From: J054 sp965221985
GTDB taxonomy: Bacteria; Pseudomonadota; Gammaproteobacteria; Steroidobacterales; GCA-2729495
Assembly: GCA_965221985.1 (NCBI GenBank)
Contig: OZ244928.1
Span: forward strand, 2,356,001-2,420,000
Length of the DNA: 64,000 nt
Direction of reading: 5' to 3'
In this document: positions 26,987 through 35,956 of the stretch, piece by piece
Layout: each line of letters starts with the position of its first letter
How positions within the stretch are numbered: the first letter of the stretch is position 1
The notes under the pieces: model-generated
Told to the model about the DNA's origin: nothing
The model's database searches: none
The model's input: the letters and a program-made list of their open reading frames with translations, nothing else
Translations under genes and position numbers: made by a program

Positions 26987-29044
26987 TTGCAGATACTAGT
27001 GGAATCTTCCCCGTCAACCAATAAGAAAGTTCGTTCCCGGGATCGCTTTGAGCTGGTGGCTGACTTTGCGCCGGCCGGGGATCAGCCTGCAGCCATCCGC
27101 GAACTGGTGGATGGGCTGCAGGCCGGTCTGGCACACCAGACCCTGCTCGGCGTGACCGGGTCCGGCAAAACTTTCACCATGGCCAATGTGATTCAAGACC
27201 TGCAACGGCCCACGCTAATTTTGGCACCCAATAAGACCTTGGCCGCCCAGCTCTATGGCGAGATGCGCGAGTTTTTTCCGCATAATCGCGTTGAGTACTT
27301 CGTGTCTTACTACGATTACTACCAGCCCGAAGCCTATGTGCCGTCCTCGGACACATATATAGAGAAAGACTCCTCGGTCAACGAGCATATTGAGCAAATG
27401 CGCCTGTCCGCAACCAAGGCCTTGTTGGAGCGGCACGATGCAATCATTGTGGCGACGGTTTCGGCCATTTACGGATTGGGCGATCCGGAAGCCTATTTCA
27501 GCATGGTGCTGCATCTCTCCCGGGGTGATCGCTTTGATCAGCGTGAGTTGCTACGGCGCTTGGCGGAATTGCAGTACACACGTAACGAGGTAGAGCTGGC
27601 CAACGGCAGCTACCGGGTACGTGGTGACAACATCGACATTTTTCCTGCTGAGTCCGAGCGGGAGGCGGTGCGTTTGCAAATGTTCGATGATGAAATCGAA
27701 AGTCTCGCTTGGTTTGATCCTCTGACGGGCGAGGTTCTGCGCAAAGTCCCACGTATGACCATCTATCCCAAGACGCACTACGTCACACCGCGGGATGTGA
27801 TGCTGCAGGCCGTGGACAAAATCAAGGTGGATCTGCGCGAGCGCCTGAAGGTTTTGCGGGACGCCGGCAAGCTATTGGAGGCGCAGCGCCTGGAGCAGCG
27901 CACCCTGTTCGATCTGGAGATGATCAGCGAGCTGGGTTTTTGCACGGGTATTGAAAACTACAGCCGTTACCTGTCTGGTCGTCTTCCGGGCGAGCCACCA
28001 CCTTGCCTATTCGATTATCTGCCCCAGGACGCCCTGCTGATCGTGGATGAAAGTCACGTCACTATTCCACAGCTGGGCGGCATGTATAAGGGTGACCGGT
28101 CGCGCAAGGAGACCTTGGTGGAATATGGCTTCCGCCTGCCGTCGGCCCTAGACAATCGGCCCCTGCGCTTTGACGAATTTGAAGCTTTGGCTCCGCAAAC
28201 CATTTTCGTCTCGGCAACGCCGCGCGCCTATGAACGCGAAACCTCCGGTGCGACGGTGGAGCAGGTGGTTCGGCCCACCGGACTGGTGGATCCAGAAGTC
28301 GTGGTGCGTCCCGCCAGCAGCCAGGTGGACGATGTCTTGTCGGAAATTAACCGGCGCGTGGAACGCAGCGAACGAGTATTAATCACCACCTTGACCAAAC
28401 GCATGGCCGAGGATCTCACAGACTACTTACGCGAACATGGCGTGCGCGTGCGTTACCTGCATTCGGATATTGACACGGTGGAACGGATGGAAATCATCCG
28501 CGATTTGCGCTTGGGAGAGTTCGATGTCTTGGTGGGCATTAATCTATTGCGCGAAGGATTGGATTTACCCGAAGTGTCTTTGGTCGCCGTTCTGGATGCG
28601 GATAAAGAAGGCTTCCTGCGTTCCGAAGGGGCGCTGATCCAGACCAGCGGCCGGGCGGCGCGCAATGTCAACGGCACGGTGATCATGTATGCCGACCAGA
28701 TGACCGGCTCCATGGAGCGCGCCATGGCTGAAATGGATCGGCGTCGCAGTAAGCAAATCGAATTTAACCAGGCCCATGATATTGAACCCAAGACCATATT
28801 AAAGCAGGTGCGCGATGTGATGGAGGGAGCGCGGGCACCTGCCGGGGGCCGCGGGCGAGGGCGTCGAGCGGCCGAAGCGACGGCAGATTACCGGGCGCCC
28901 GTCTTGTCGCCGCAGCAGGCGAAAGAAAAGTTGGAAACCCTGGAGAAGCGGATGTATCAACATGCGCGCGACTTGGAGTTCGAAGCGGCTGCCCGGCTGA
29001 GAGATCAGATTCAAGCGATACGCGAAGCGAGTCTGGGATTGTAG
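26987..29044 (+). CDS. uvrB: UvrABC system protein B
   Basis: The 685-residue helicase-like damage verifier of nucleotide excision repair. Walker A is GVTGSGKTFTMAN; the beta-hairpin region is YFVSYYDYYQPEAYVPSSDTYIEKD; helicase motifs follow as VDESH, FVSATP, and LREGLDLPEVSLVAVLDADKEGFLRS with QTSGRAARN. A UVR domain (LEKRMYQHARDLEFEAAARLRDQI) closes the protein for contact with UvrC. The start is uncertain: TTG at 26987 or GTG at 26999, with the conserved part beginning near FELVADFAPAGDQP. Full length for the family. Confidence 0.97.
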   Translation: MQILVESSPSTNKKVRSRDRFELVADFAPAGDQPAAIRELVDGLQAGLAHQTLLGVTGSGKTFTMANVIQDLQRPTLILAPNKTLAAQLYGEMREFFPHNRVEYFVSYYDYYQPEAYVPSSDTYIEKDSSVNEHIEQMRLSATKALLERHDAIIVATVSAIYGLGDPEAYFSMVLHLSRGDRFDQRELLRRLAELQYTRNEVELANGSYRVRGDNIDIFPAESEREAVRLQMFDDEIESLAWFDPLTGEVLRKVPRMTIYPKTHYVTPRDVMLQAVDKIKVDLRERLKVLRDAGKLLEAQRLEQRTLFDLEMISELGFCTGIENYSRYLSGRLPGEPPPCLFDYLPQDALLIVDESHVTIPQLGGMYKGDRSRKETLVEYGFRLPSALDNRPLRFDEFEALAPQTIFVSATPRAYERETSGATVEQVVRPTGLVDPEVVVRPASSQVDDVLSEINRRVERSERVLITTLTKRMAEDLTDYLREHGVRVRYLHSDIDTVERMEIIRDLRLGEFDVLVGINLLREGLDLPEVSLVAVLDADKEGFLRSEGALIQTSGRAARNVNGTVIMYADQMTGSMERAMAEMDRRRSKQIEFNQAHDIEPKTILKQVRDVMEGARAPAGGRGRGRRAAEATADYRAPVLSPQQAKEKLETLEKRMYQHARDLEFEAAARLRDQIQAIREASLGL

Positions 29045-29129
29045 GAGCGTGGCCGCGGCTGAAGTTCTTGCGGCTGCGGGTCGGAGTTCGGTAAGGTTGG
29101 CCCCGCCGCGGCCGCCGGGCCGGGATTCT

Positions 29130-29206
<77 letters not shown>

Positions 29207-29214
29207 GTTTCACT

Positions 29215-29242
29215 AAAGGCCATGTAACCCATGGCCTTTTTT
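29215..29242 (+). terminator. Intrinsic terminator of tRNA-Val
   Basis: AAAGGCCATG (29215-29224), five-base loop, CATGGCCTTT (29230-29239), continuing into a run of six T. Placed eight bases after the tRNA. Confidence 0.88.
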
Positions 29243-29364
29243 CTGTTAGAAATTTATAAAATACAATAATTTATAAATATTATCTAGATTTTATCGAGGA
29301 TAGTCGGCCGCGTTGGCTTTGCGGCCCACGTATGATGTCCGCGTCCTGGCAGGCTTAACTCGCA

Positions 29365-31638
29365 ATGTCCAAGCAGCGTCCACGACCCAAAATTTCCGCG
29401 CCGAGTTCAGCGGCCGCTGGTGGACCGGCGGTCGCGCGAGTGTTGGCCGACACCGTCGGCAAGATGGGAGCCTTTCGCGGCGTCAAGGTTTTAGCGTCCT
29501 TGAATCAGCAGGACGGATTCGACTGCCCCGGATGCGCTTGGCCCGACCCCGTGGGTGAGCGCAAATCCATTGAGTTTTGTGAGAACGGCGCGAAGGCGGT
29601 TGCGGATGAAGCTACAGCGAAACGCGCCGATGCTGAATTCTTTGCGCGCTGGTCCGTGGAAGCTTTGCGCGCACAAACCGACCGCTGGCTCAACGATCAA
29701 GGCCGTTTGACGCAGCCCATGTGCTTGCGGCCTGGTGAAAGCCACTATCTCCCGATCGGCTGGGACGAGGCCCAGGCGCTGATCGCACAAGAACTCCATG
29801 CCTTGGACGATCCCAACGGTGCCGTCTTTTATACCTCCGGCCGAACGAGCAATGAGGCGGCTTATTTATGGCAGTTGTTCGCGCGTCGTTTCGGCACCAA
29901 CAACTTGCCCGATTCGTCGAATTTATGCCACGAGTCCAGTGGCCGGGCCATGCAGGCATCCATCGGCAGCGGCAAGGGCACGGTGAGCTTGGCCGACTTC
30001 GAACTCGCCGATGCGATCTTCGTCATGGGCCAGAATCCCGGTTCGAATCACCCGCGGATGTTGAGCACTTTGCAGGCTGCCAAGCGCCGGGGTGCGCTCA
30101 TTGTCAGCGCGAATCCTTTAGATGAAACGGGGCTGAAGCGGTTTCGCAATCCACAAGAGGTGAGGGGCTATTTATCGCGGGGCACGGCCCTGGCTGATTT
30201 GCATCTGCCGGTGCGTATTAATGGTGATGTTGCGCTGCTTAAGGGCCTGTGCAAAGCCATTTTCGAGCAAGAAGCGGCGCGGCCGGGCACGGCCCTGGAC
30301 AGCGAGTTCATCGAGCAATTCACGCAGGGTTTCGCCGCTTTTAGGGCCGACATTGACGCCACGGATTGGCAAGCCATTACGCAGGGGTCGGGTTTGAGTC
30401 AGGCCTTAATCCGCGAGGCAGCGGAAATTTTCATGCAGTCTCGCGCTGTGATCTGCTGTTGGGCCATGGGCTTGACGCAGCATCACAACGCGGTGGCCAA
30501 TATCCACGGGATTATGAATTTGCTGATGTTGGGCGGCCATCTGGGCCGGCCCGGGGCTGGCGCTTGCCCTGTGCGCGGACACAGCAATGTGCAGGGCGAC
30601 CGGACCATGGGCATCACCGAACGGCCCTCGGCAAGCTGGCGAAAAAGTCTGCAAGCGCGCTATGGATTCGAGCCGCCATCAGCGCCGGGATTGGACGCGG
30701 TGGCCGCTATTCAGGCCATGCAGGCGGGCCAGGTGCAAGTATTTCTCGCCTTAGGTGGAAATTTTTTCGCCGCCACGCCGGACAGCGACTATACGGCCGC
30801 CGCTCTGGGCCGCTGCCGCCTCACGGTGCAAATCTCAACCAAGCTGAATCGCTCGCATCTGGTGGGCGGTGCGACGGCGCTGATCCTGCCCACCCTGGGG
30901 CGCAGCGAGTATGACGAGCAGCCGGCCGGCCCGCAGTTTGTGACCTGCGAAAATTCCATGGGTATTGTGCAGCCGTCGCGCGGTCGCTTGCGGCCCGCCA
31001 GCGAGGAGCTGCGCAGTGAACCGCGCATTGTTGCGGAGTTGGCCGCCCGAATTTTGCCGGATGACGAACGATTCCCTTGGCTTGGCTGGGCCGATGACTA
31101 CCGCCGGCTCCGCGCCGATATCGCCGCGGTTATTCCGGGCTTCGCGGATTTCGAACGGCGCATAGCCGAGGATGGCGTGGTGGTATTGCCCCATGCGGTT
31201 CGTGACGAACGCTGTTTCAATACGCCATCGGGGAAGGCAAATTTCGTTAGTCATCCGCTACCGAGCGCCGACCCTGGGCCCGCGCGCTACCTCATGATGA
31301 CGATTCGCAGTCATGATCAGTTCAACACCACGGTGTATTCGGAAAATGATCGTTACCGCGGTATTACCGGCAGCCGCTATGTCATTCTGATGGCACCCAG
31401 CGACATTGCCTCCGCCGGTTTGCAGCCGAATCAGCGGGTACGCATCATCAGCCATCACGCGGGTAAGACCCGGAGCCTCGACGGTTTTGCGATCGTGCCC
31501 TACAAAATTCCCGCCGGTTGCGTGGCTACCTACTATCCGGAAACCAACCCACTCATTCCGCTAGATCAGGTTGCCGATGTCAGCAATACGCCCGCGTACA
31601 AATCGGTTGTTGTGAGCCTCACACCGCAAGCAGATTAG
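29365..31638 (+). CDS. FdhF/YdeP-type molybdopterin oxidoreductase
   Basis: The 757-residue protein is of the bis-MGD oxidoreductase family related to E. coli YdeP (Fdhalpha-like). GFDCPGCAWPDP holds Cys54 and Cys57, the reduced N-terminal metal-site pattern of this branch, and SSNLCHESSGRAM holds Cys188 at the place of the Mo/W ligand (Sec in FdhF). Cofactor-binding segments include MGQNPGSNHPRM, CPVRGHSNVQGDRTMGI, ALGGNFFAATPD and the C-terminal MTIRSHDQFNTTVYSENDRYRG. Length is normal (about 760). YdeP is implicated in acid resistance, but the reaction of this branch is unknown. No electron-transfer subunit, FdhD or cofactor gene is adjacent. An AT-rich leader (29250-29295) precedes it. 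Confidence 0.88.
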   Translation: MSKQRPRPKISAPSSAAAGGPAVARVLADTVGKMGAFRGVKVLASLNQQDGFDCPGCAWPDPVGERKSIEFCENGAKAVADEATAKRADAEFFARWSVEALRAQTDRWLNDQGRLTQPMCLRPGESHYLPIGWDEAQALIAQELHALDDPNGAVFYTSGRTSNEAAYLWQLFARRFGTNNLPDSSNLCHESSGRAMQASIGSGKGTVSLADFELADAIFVMGQNPGSNHPRMLSTLQAAKRRGALIVSANPLDETGLKRFRNPQEVRGYLSRGTALADLHLPVRINGDVALLKGLCKAIFEQEAARPGTALDSEFIEQFTQGFAAFRADIDATDWQAITQGSGLSQALIREAAEIFMQSRAVICCWAMGLTQHHNAVANIHGIMNLLMLGGHLGRPGAGACPVRGHSNVQGDRTMGITERPSASWRKSLQARYGFEPPSAPGLDAVAAIQAMQAGQVQVFLALGGNFFAATPDSDYTAAALGRCRLTVQISTKLNRSHLVGGATALILPTLGRSEYDEQPAGPQFVTCENSMGIVQPSRGRLRPASEELRSEPRIVAELAARILPDDERFPWLGWADDYRRLRADIAAVIPGFADFERRIAEDGVVVLPHAVRDERCFNTPSGKANFVSHPLPSADPGPARYLMMTIRSHDQFNTTVYSENDRYRGITGSRYVILMAPSDIASAGLQPNQRVRIISHHAGKTRSLDGFAIVPYKIPAGCVATYYPETNPLIPLDQVADVSNTPAYKSVVVSLTPQAD

Positions 31639-31679
31639 CGATGGGATGCCCAAGGCCGCTTTCTATCCGCCACGTCTGC

Positions 31680-31685
31680 TAGAAT
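31680..31685 (+). promoter_or_regulatory. Candidate -10 box (TAGAAT) for thrS
   Basis: TAGAAT followed by CCGCGCC lies 55 bases before the thrS ATG. The -35 is weak. It resembles the elements before galU and ilvD. Confidence 0.35.
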
Positions 31686-31739
31686 CCGCGCCGGGCGTGC
31701 CATTGGGCCGCCCTTTCTGTTCTAAGACGACGCGATACG

Positions 31740-33668
31740 ATGCCCAACATTACCCTGCCCGACGGTAGCCAACGCAGCTACGACCATGCCGTGACCGTGG
31801 GTGAGGTCGCGGCCGACATCGGCCCGGGTTTGGCCAAGGCCGCCCTGGCGGGTCGCGTGGACGATCAGTTGGTTGATACCAGTTTTATTCTAGATCGGGA
31901 TACCAGCCTGGCCATTGTCACCGCGCGCGATCCCGAGGGCTTGGAAGTCATCCGGCATTCCACGGCGCATCTGCTCGCCCAGGCGGTCAAGCAATTGTTT
32001 CCCGAGGCTCAGGTGACCATAGGCCCGGTCATCGAAGACGGGTTTTATTATGACTTCGCTTACGAGCGGCCGTTCACGCCGGAAGATCTTGCGGCCATTG
32101 AAGCGCGAATGGCCGAATTGGCGCGCGCCGATATGCCGGTTCAGCGTGAAGTTTGGCAGCGTGACGATGCGGTGGACTTCTTCCAGCAGCAGGGCGAACT
32201 CTACAAAGCGGAGATCATCGCGGGCATTCCCGATGACCAGGAAATTGGTTTGTACGGCCAAGGGGATTGGAAAGATCTTTGCCGTGGACCGCATGTGCCG
32301 AGCACCGGCAAGTTGGGTGCCTTCAAGTTGACCAAGTTGGCTGGCGCATATTGGCGAGGCGATTCCAACAATGAAATGTTGCAGCGTATCTACGGTACCG
32401 CCTGGCCCGACAAGAAGGCGCTAAAGGCCTACCTGCATCGCTTGGAAGAAGCGGAGAAGCGTGACCACCGACGCTTCGGTAAGGCCATGGATCTTTTCCA
32501 CTTTCAGGAAGAAGCGCCGGGTCTGGTGTTTTGGCATGACAAGGGTTGGACACTCTACCGCACGATTCGCGACTACATTCGCCAGCGTTTGGCCGCAGCC
32601 GGTTATCAAGAGGTCAATACGCCGCAGATTGTTGATCGTAGCTTGTGGGAGCGGTCTGGCCACTGGGATAAATTCCGCGAGGGCATGTTCACCACGGGTG
32701 ACGAGGATCATCGCGTTTATGCCGTGAAACCCATGAACTGTCCCTGCCATATTCAGATTTACAATCGTGGCTTGCACAGCTACCGGGATTTGCCCCTGCG
32801 CATGGCCGAATTCGGTTCCTGTCATCGCAATGAGGCCAGCGGCACCCTGCATGGCTTGATGCGAGTGCGGGGCTTTGTGCAAGACGATGCGCATATCTTT
32901 TGCACCGAAGACCAGATTCAATCGGAAGTGGCGGCGTTCATTGAACTGCTGTTCAGCGTTTATGCTGATTTCGGCTTCACCGATATTTCCACCAAGTTAT
33001 CGACTCGCCCTCCCGAGAGGGTGGGCAGCGATGGCCAGTGGGATAAAGCCGAGGCGGCACTGCAACGCGCGCTGGAAGACGGCGGTTTGGTCTGGGAATT
33101 GCAGCCAGGCGAGGGCGCCTTTTACGGACCGAAAATCGAATTCAATTTGCGCGACAGCATCGGCCGGGTTTGGCAGTTAGGTACCATGCAACTGGATTTT
33201 TCCATGCCGGAGCGCTTAGGGGCGACCTATATTGCCGAGGACGGCGATCGGTATACGCCGGTGATGCTGCACCGGGCGATCCTCGGTTCCTTCGAGCGTT
33301 TCATCGGTATTCTGCTGGAGCACTACGCCGGCAATTTGCCTAGCTGGTTGGCGCCGATTCAAGCCGTGGTGATGAATATTACCGATCGACAGGCCGACTA
33401 CAGCCTTAAAATCGAGGAAATGCTGAAAAATCAGGGGATTCGGGTCCAAACCGACTTGAGGAACGAAAAAATCGGCTTTAAAATCCGCGAGCATACGTTG
33501 CAGCGCATTCCGTACCTGCTGGTAGTGGGAGATCGTGAGGTCGCTGACAACACTTTGGCCGTGCGCACGCGAGATGGGAAAGATCTAGGCAGCATGGCGG
33601 CGAAAGACTTCGCCGCCCGCCTGGGTTCCGAGTTCGCGAGCCGCGGCCGTCAACTTTTGGAGGACTGA
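31740..33668 (+). CDS. thrS: Threonine--tRNA ligase
   Basis: The 642-residue class II synthetase. Domains in order: TGS (residues 1-60, MPNITLPDGSQ), editing domain with HSTAHLLAQAVKQLFP, catalytic core with zinc-site MNCPCHIQIY, motif 2 region FGSCHRNEASGTLHGLMRVRGF, motif 3 MLHRAILGSFERFIGILLEHYAG, and the anticodon-binding domain from about residue 545. It begins the translation operon; its GGAGG near the 3' end (33659-33663) serves as Shine-Dalgarno for infC. Confidence 0.97.
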   Translation: MPNITLPDGSQRSYDHAVTVGEVAADIGPGLAKAALAGRVDDQLVDTSFILDRDTSLAIVTARDPEGLEVIRHSTAHLLAQAVKQLFPEAQVTIGPVIEDGFYYDFAYERPFTPEDLAAIEARMAELARADMPVQREVWQRDDAVDFFQQQGELYKAEIIAGIPDDQEIGLYGQGDWKDLCRGPHVPSTGKLGAFKLTKLAGAYWRGDSNNEMLQRIYGTAWPDKKALKAYLHRLEEAEKRDHRRFGKAMDLFHFQEEAPGLVFWHDKGWTLYRTIRDYIRQRLAAAGYQEVNTPQIVDRSLWERSGHWDKFREGMFTTGDEDHRVYAVKPMNCPCHIQIYNRGLHSYRDLPLRMAEFGSCHRNEASGTLHGLMRVRGFVQDDAHIFCTEDQIQSEVAAFIELLFSVYADFGFTDISTKLSTRPPERVGSDGQWDKAEAALQRALEDGGLVWELQPGEGAFYGPKIEFNLRDSIGRVWQLGTMQLDFSMPERLGATYIAEDGDRYTPVMLHRAILGSFERFIGILLEHYAGNLPSWLAPIQAVVMNITDRQADYSLKIEEMLKNQGIRVQTDLRNEKIGFKIREHTLQRIPYLLVVGDREVADNTLAVRTRDGKDLGSMAAKDFAARLGSEFASRGRQLLED

Positions 33669-33670
33669 TT

Positions 33671-34189
33671 ATTTCTGCAAAAAAGCGCGTTCGGCGTAAT
33701 GAAGACATTGATTCACCCAAGGTTCGGGTGATTGGATCAGACGGCGAACAAATTGGTGTGATGATGCTGGACGACGCAATTAATCGCGCCAAGGAAGAAT
33801 CACTTGATTTGGTTGAGGTGTCGCCCAATGTAGACCCGCCAGTTTGCCGAATAATGGACTTCGGTAAGTTCCAATTCGAGCAAAACAAAAAGGCCAACCA
33901 GTCGAAGCGCAAGCAGAAGCAAACTCAAGTCAAGGAAATAAAATTTCGGCCGGGAACCGAAGAAGGCGACTATCAGATCAAGTTGCGTAACCTCGTGCGG
34001 TTTCTGGAGAACGGAGACAAGGCAAAAATTACCTTACGTTTCCGTGGTCGTGAAATGGCCCATCAGGAACTCGGTGTCAAGTTGCTGAAAAGGGTGGAGA
34101 GTGATCTGGATGAGTTGGCCACCGTCGAGCAATTTCCTAAGCTCGAAGGCCGGCAGCTTGTGATGGTGATGGCGCCAAGAAAAAAGTGA
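33671..34189 (+). CDS. infC: Translation initiation factor IF-3 (ATT start)
   Basis: The start is taken as ATT at 33671. Reading from there gives 172 residues beginning (M)ISAKKRVRRNEDIDSPKVRVIGSDGEQ, which restores the basic N-terminal part of IF-3; starting at the first GTG (33728) would remove it. GGAGG (33659-33663) lies seven bases before this ATT, inside the end of thrS. Initiation of infC at a rare ATT/ATA codon is the known autoregulatory device by which IF-3 discriminates against its own start. The C-terminal domain is intact (EIKFRPGTEEGDYQIKLRN, VMAPRKK). Confidence 0.93.
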   Translation: MSAKKRVRRNEDIDSPKVRVIGSDGEQIGVMMLDDAINRAKEESLDLVEVSPNVDPPVCRIMDFGKFQFEQNKKANQSKRKQKQTQVKEIKFRPGTEEGDYQIKLRNLVRFLENGDKAKITLRFRGREMAHQELGVKLLKRVESDLDELATVEQFPKLEGRQLVMVMAPRKK

Positions 34190-34194
34190 GTTGA

Positions 34195-34262
34195 GGGACA
34201 GGCCGGGGCCGGAATACTTTTTCCGCAACCCGCGGAGTGAGTATTCCGGCCTTGGTTTGTCC
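34195..34262 (+). promoter_or_regulatory. Structured leader of rpmI-rplT, probable L20 autoregulation site
   Basis: The gap between infC and rpmI folds into a long hairpin: GGACA (34196-34200) with TGTCC (34258-34262), GGCCGGAATACT (34207-34218) with AGTATTCCGGCC (34240-34251), and an inner TCCGC/GCGGA stem (34222-34226, 34232-34236). In gammaproteobacteria ribosomal protein L20 represses rpmI-rplT by binding a structured operator upstream of rpmI. The link to this hairpin is by position and is inference. Confidence 0.6.
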
Positions 34263-34316
34263 TATAACCCGCCTGCCCCGGTCTGTGGAGATGCGGTTCA
34301 GGCTCTGGAGAAAGTA

Positions 34317-34514
34317 ATGCCTAAAATGAAAACCAACCGTGGTGCGGCGAAGCGTTTCCGCCGCACGGGTAAGGGCGGCTATAAACACGGCCAGTCCCAT
34401 ATCCGGCACATCCTGACCAAGAAGAGTTCCAAGCGAAAGCGGCATTTGCGTGGCATGCAGCAGGTTGCGGAATGCGACGTAAAAAGCGTTCGTCGCATGC
34501 TGCCCGGCAGCTGA
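34317..34514 (+). CDS. rpmI: 50S ribosomal protein L35
   Basis: The 65-residue product MPKMKTNRGAAKRFRRTG...HILTKKSSKRKRHLRG is typical L35, with the basic clusters of the family. The ATG at 34317 is preceded by GGAG at 34308-34311. An open frame reaching back to 34191 covers the structured leader and is not used. It precedes rplT in the usual order. Confidence 0.96.
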   Translation: MPKMKTNRGAAKRFRRTGKGGYKHGQSHIRHILTKKSSKRKRHLRGMQQVAECDVKSVRRMLPGS

Positions 34515-34564
34515 GTGGCGTCGGTCAGACGTCGCAATGAAACACTTTTGTAACGGAGTTCATC

Positions 34565-34927
34565 ATGGCCAGAGTTAAAAGGGGCGTTGTTGCCCGCGCA
34601 CGTCATAAGCGTGTATTGAAAAAGGCACGGGGTTATTACGGTGCCCGCAGCAAAGTATTCCGCGTGGCGAAGCAAGCGGTCATCAAGGCGGGCCAGTACG
34701 CCTATCGTGATCGCCGCCAGCGCAAACGCCAGTTTCGTGCGCTGTGGATCGCGCGCATTAATGCGGCATCACGATTGCATGGCTTGTCTTATAGCCGTTT
34801 TATCAATGGCTTGAATCTCGCTGAAATTGAGGTGGATCGTAAGATCCTGGCCGATATCGCTGTGCATGATGCAGCAGCCTTCGGCGCTTTAGCTGAGCGT
34901 GCCAAGAGCGCCCTCGCAGCCAAATAA
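34565..34927 (+). CDS. rplT: 50S ribosomal protein L20
   Basis: The 120-residue product starts MARVKRGVVARARHKRVLKKARGYYGARSKVFRVAKQAV, a near-invariant L20 N-terminus, and has the globular C-terminal domain with LSYSRFINGL. A GGAG lies seven bases before the ATG. L20 binds 23S rRNA early in assembly and in this group represses its own operon. Confidence 0.97.
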   Translation: MARVKRGVVARARHKRVLKKARGYYGARSKVFRVAKQAVIKAGQYAYRDRRQRKRQFRALWIARINAASRLHGLSYSRFINGLNLAEIEVDRKILADIAVHDAAAFGALAERAKSALAAK

Positions 34928-34966
34928 TAAGAACCGATAGCGCGCCTTAAGGGCGCACTACATTTA

Positions 34967-35956
34967 ATGCCCATGGAAGATCTCGACGAGTTGGTCAGTC
35001 GTGTGCGCGCCGCGGTGGCGGAGGCCGCCGACAGCGATGCATTGGATCGCGTGCGCGTGGCATTTCTCGGCAAGAAGGGTGAACTGACAAAGCGTTTGAA
35101 GAGTTTGGGCGAGTTGCCCGCCGACGAACGGCCCGCCGCGGGTCAAGCCATCAATCGAGCCAAGGGCGAGGCGCAAGCCGCGCTTCAGGCCCGCAAAGAA
35201 GCTCTAGAAGGCGCGGATTTAGCGCAAACCTTGGCGGCCGGGGCACTGGATCTTAGTTTGCCGGGTCGGGGTCAGACTCCGGGTGGCTTGCATCCGATCA
35301 CGCGGACCCAACAGCGTATCGAAGCAATTTTCCGTTCTGCCGGCTTTAGCGTGGCCACGGGCCCGGAAGTCGAAGATGAATTTCATAATTTCACGGCTTT
35401 GAATATTCCGGAAAATCATCCGGCGCGGGCAATGCACGACACCTTCTATTTTCCGTCGGGTCAGTTGTTGCGGACACACACCTCACCGGTGCAAATTCGG
35501 ACCATGGCAGAGCAGGGCGCACCCCTGCGAATCATCGCGCCGGGCCGCGTTTATCGTTGCGATTCGGACATGACGCATACCCCAATGTTTCATCAAGTTG
35601 AAGGTTTGGTGGTGGACCGCGGCATTAGTTTCGCGAACCTGAAAGCGGTGTTGCATCAATTCATCGAGAATTTTTTCGAGCGGCCCGCGAAATTGCGGTT
35701 TCGTCCCTCGTATTTTCCCTTCACTGAACCCTCGGCAGAGGTCGATATTTTGTCGGAAAATGGCAAGTGGCTGGAAATACTCGGCTGTGGGATGGTGCAT
35801 CCGAATGTTCTGAGCAACGTTGATATCGATCCCGAGAAATTCACGGGCTATGCCTTCGGCATGGGTGTCGAACGTTTGGCCATGCTCAAGTATGGGGTGG
35901 ATGATCTGCGTCTGTTTTTCGAGAACGACCTACAGTTTTTGCGTCAGTTCGTCTAG
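34967..35956 (+). CDS. pheS: Phenylalanine--tRNA ligase alpha subunit
   Basis: The 329-residue catalytic subunit has an N-terminal coiled-coil arm (residues 1-90), motif 1 near the HPITRTQQRIEAIF segment, and motif 2/3 regions RVYRCDSDMTHTPMFHQVEGL, RPSYFPFTEPSAEVDI and GCGMVHPNVL...GYAFGMGVERLAMLKYG. A short hairpin (GCGCC 34942-34946 / GGCGC 34952-34956) lies just before the start. A second ATG at 34973 is equally possible. pheT does not follow immediately: 196 bases intervene. Confidence 0.97.
   Translation: MPMEDLDELVSRVRAAVAEAADSDALDRVRVAFLGKKGELTKRLKSLGELPADERPAAGQAINRAKGEAQAALQARKEALEGADLAQTLAAGALDLSLPGRGQTPGGLHPITRTQQRIEAIFRSAGFSVATGPEVEDEFHNFTALNIPENHPARAMHDTFYFPSGQLLRTHTSPVQIRTMAEQGAPLRIIAPGRVYRCDSDMTHTPMFHQVEGLVVDRGISFANLKAVLHQFIENFFERPAKLRFRPSYFPFTEPSAEVDILSENGKWLEILGCGMVHPNVLSNVDIDPEKFTGYAFGMGVERLAMLKYGVDDLRLFFENDLQFLRQFV

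Noticed and set aside
34191..34316. Upstream extension of rpmI
   Set aside because: It covers the structured leader, and L35 proteins begin at MPKMKTNRG.
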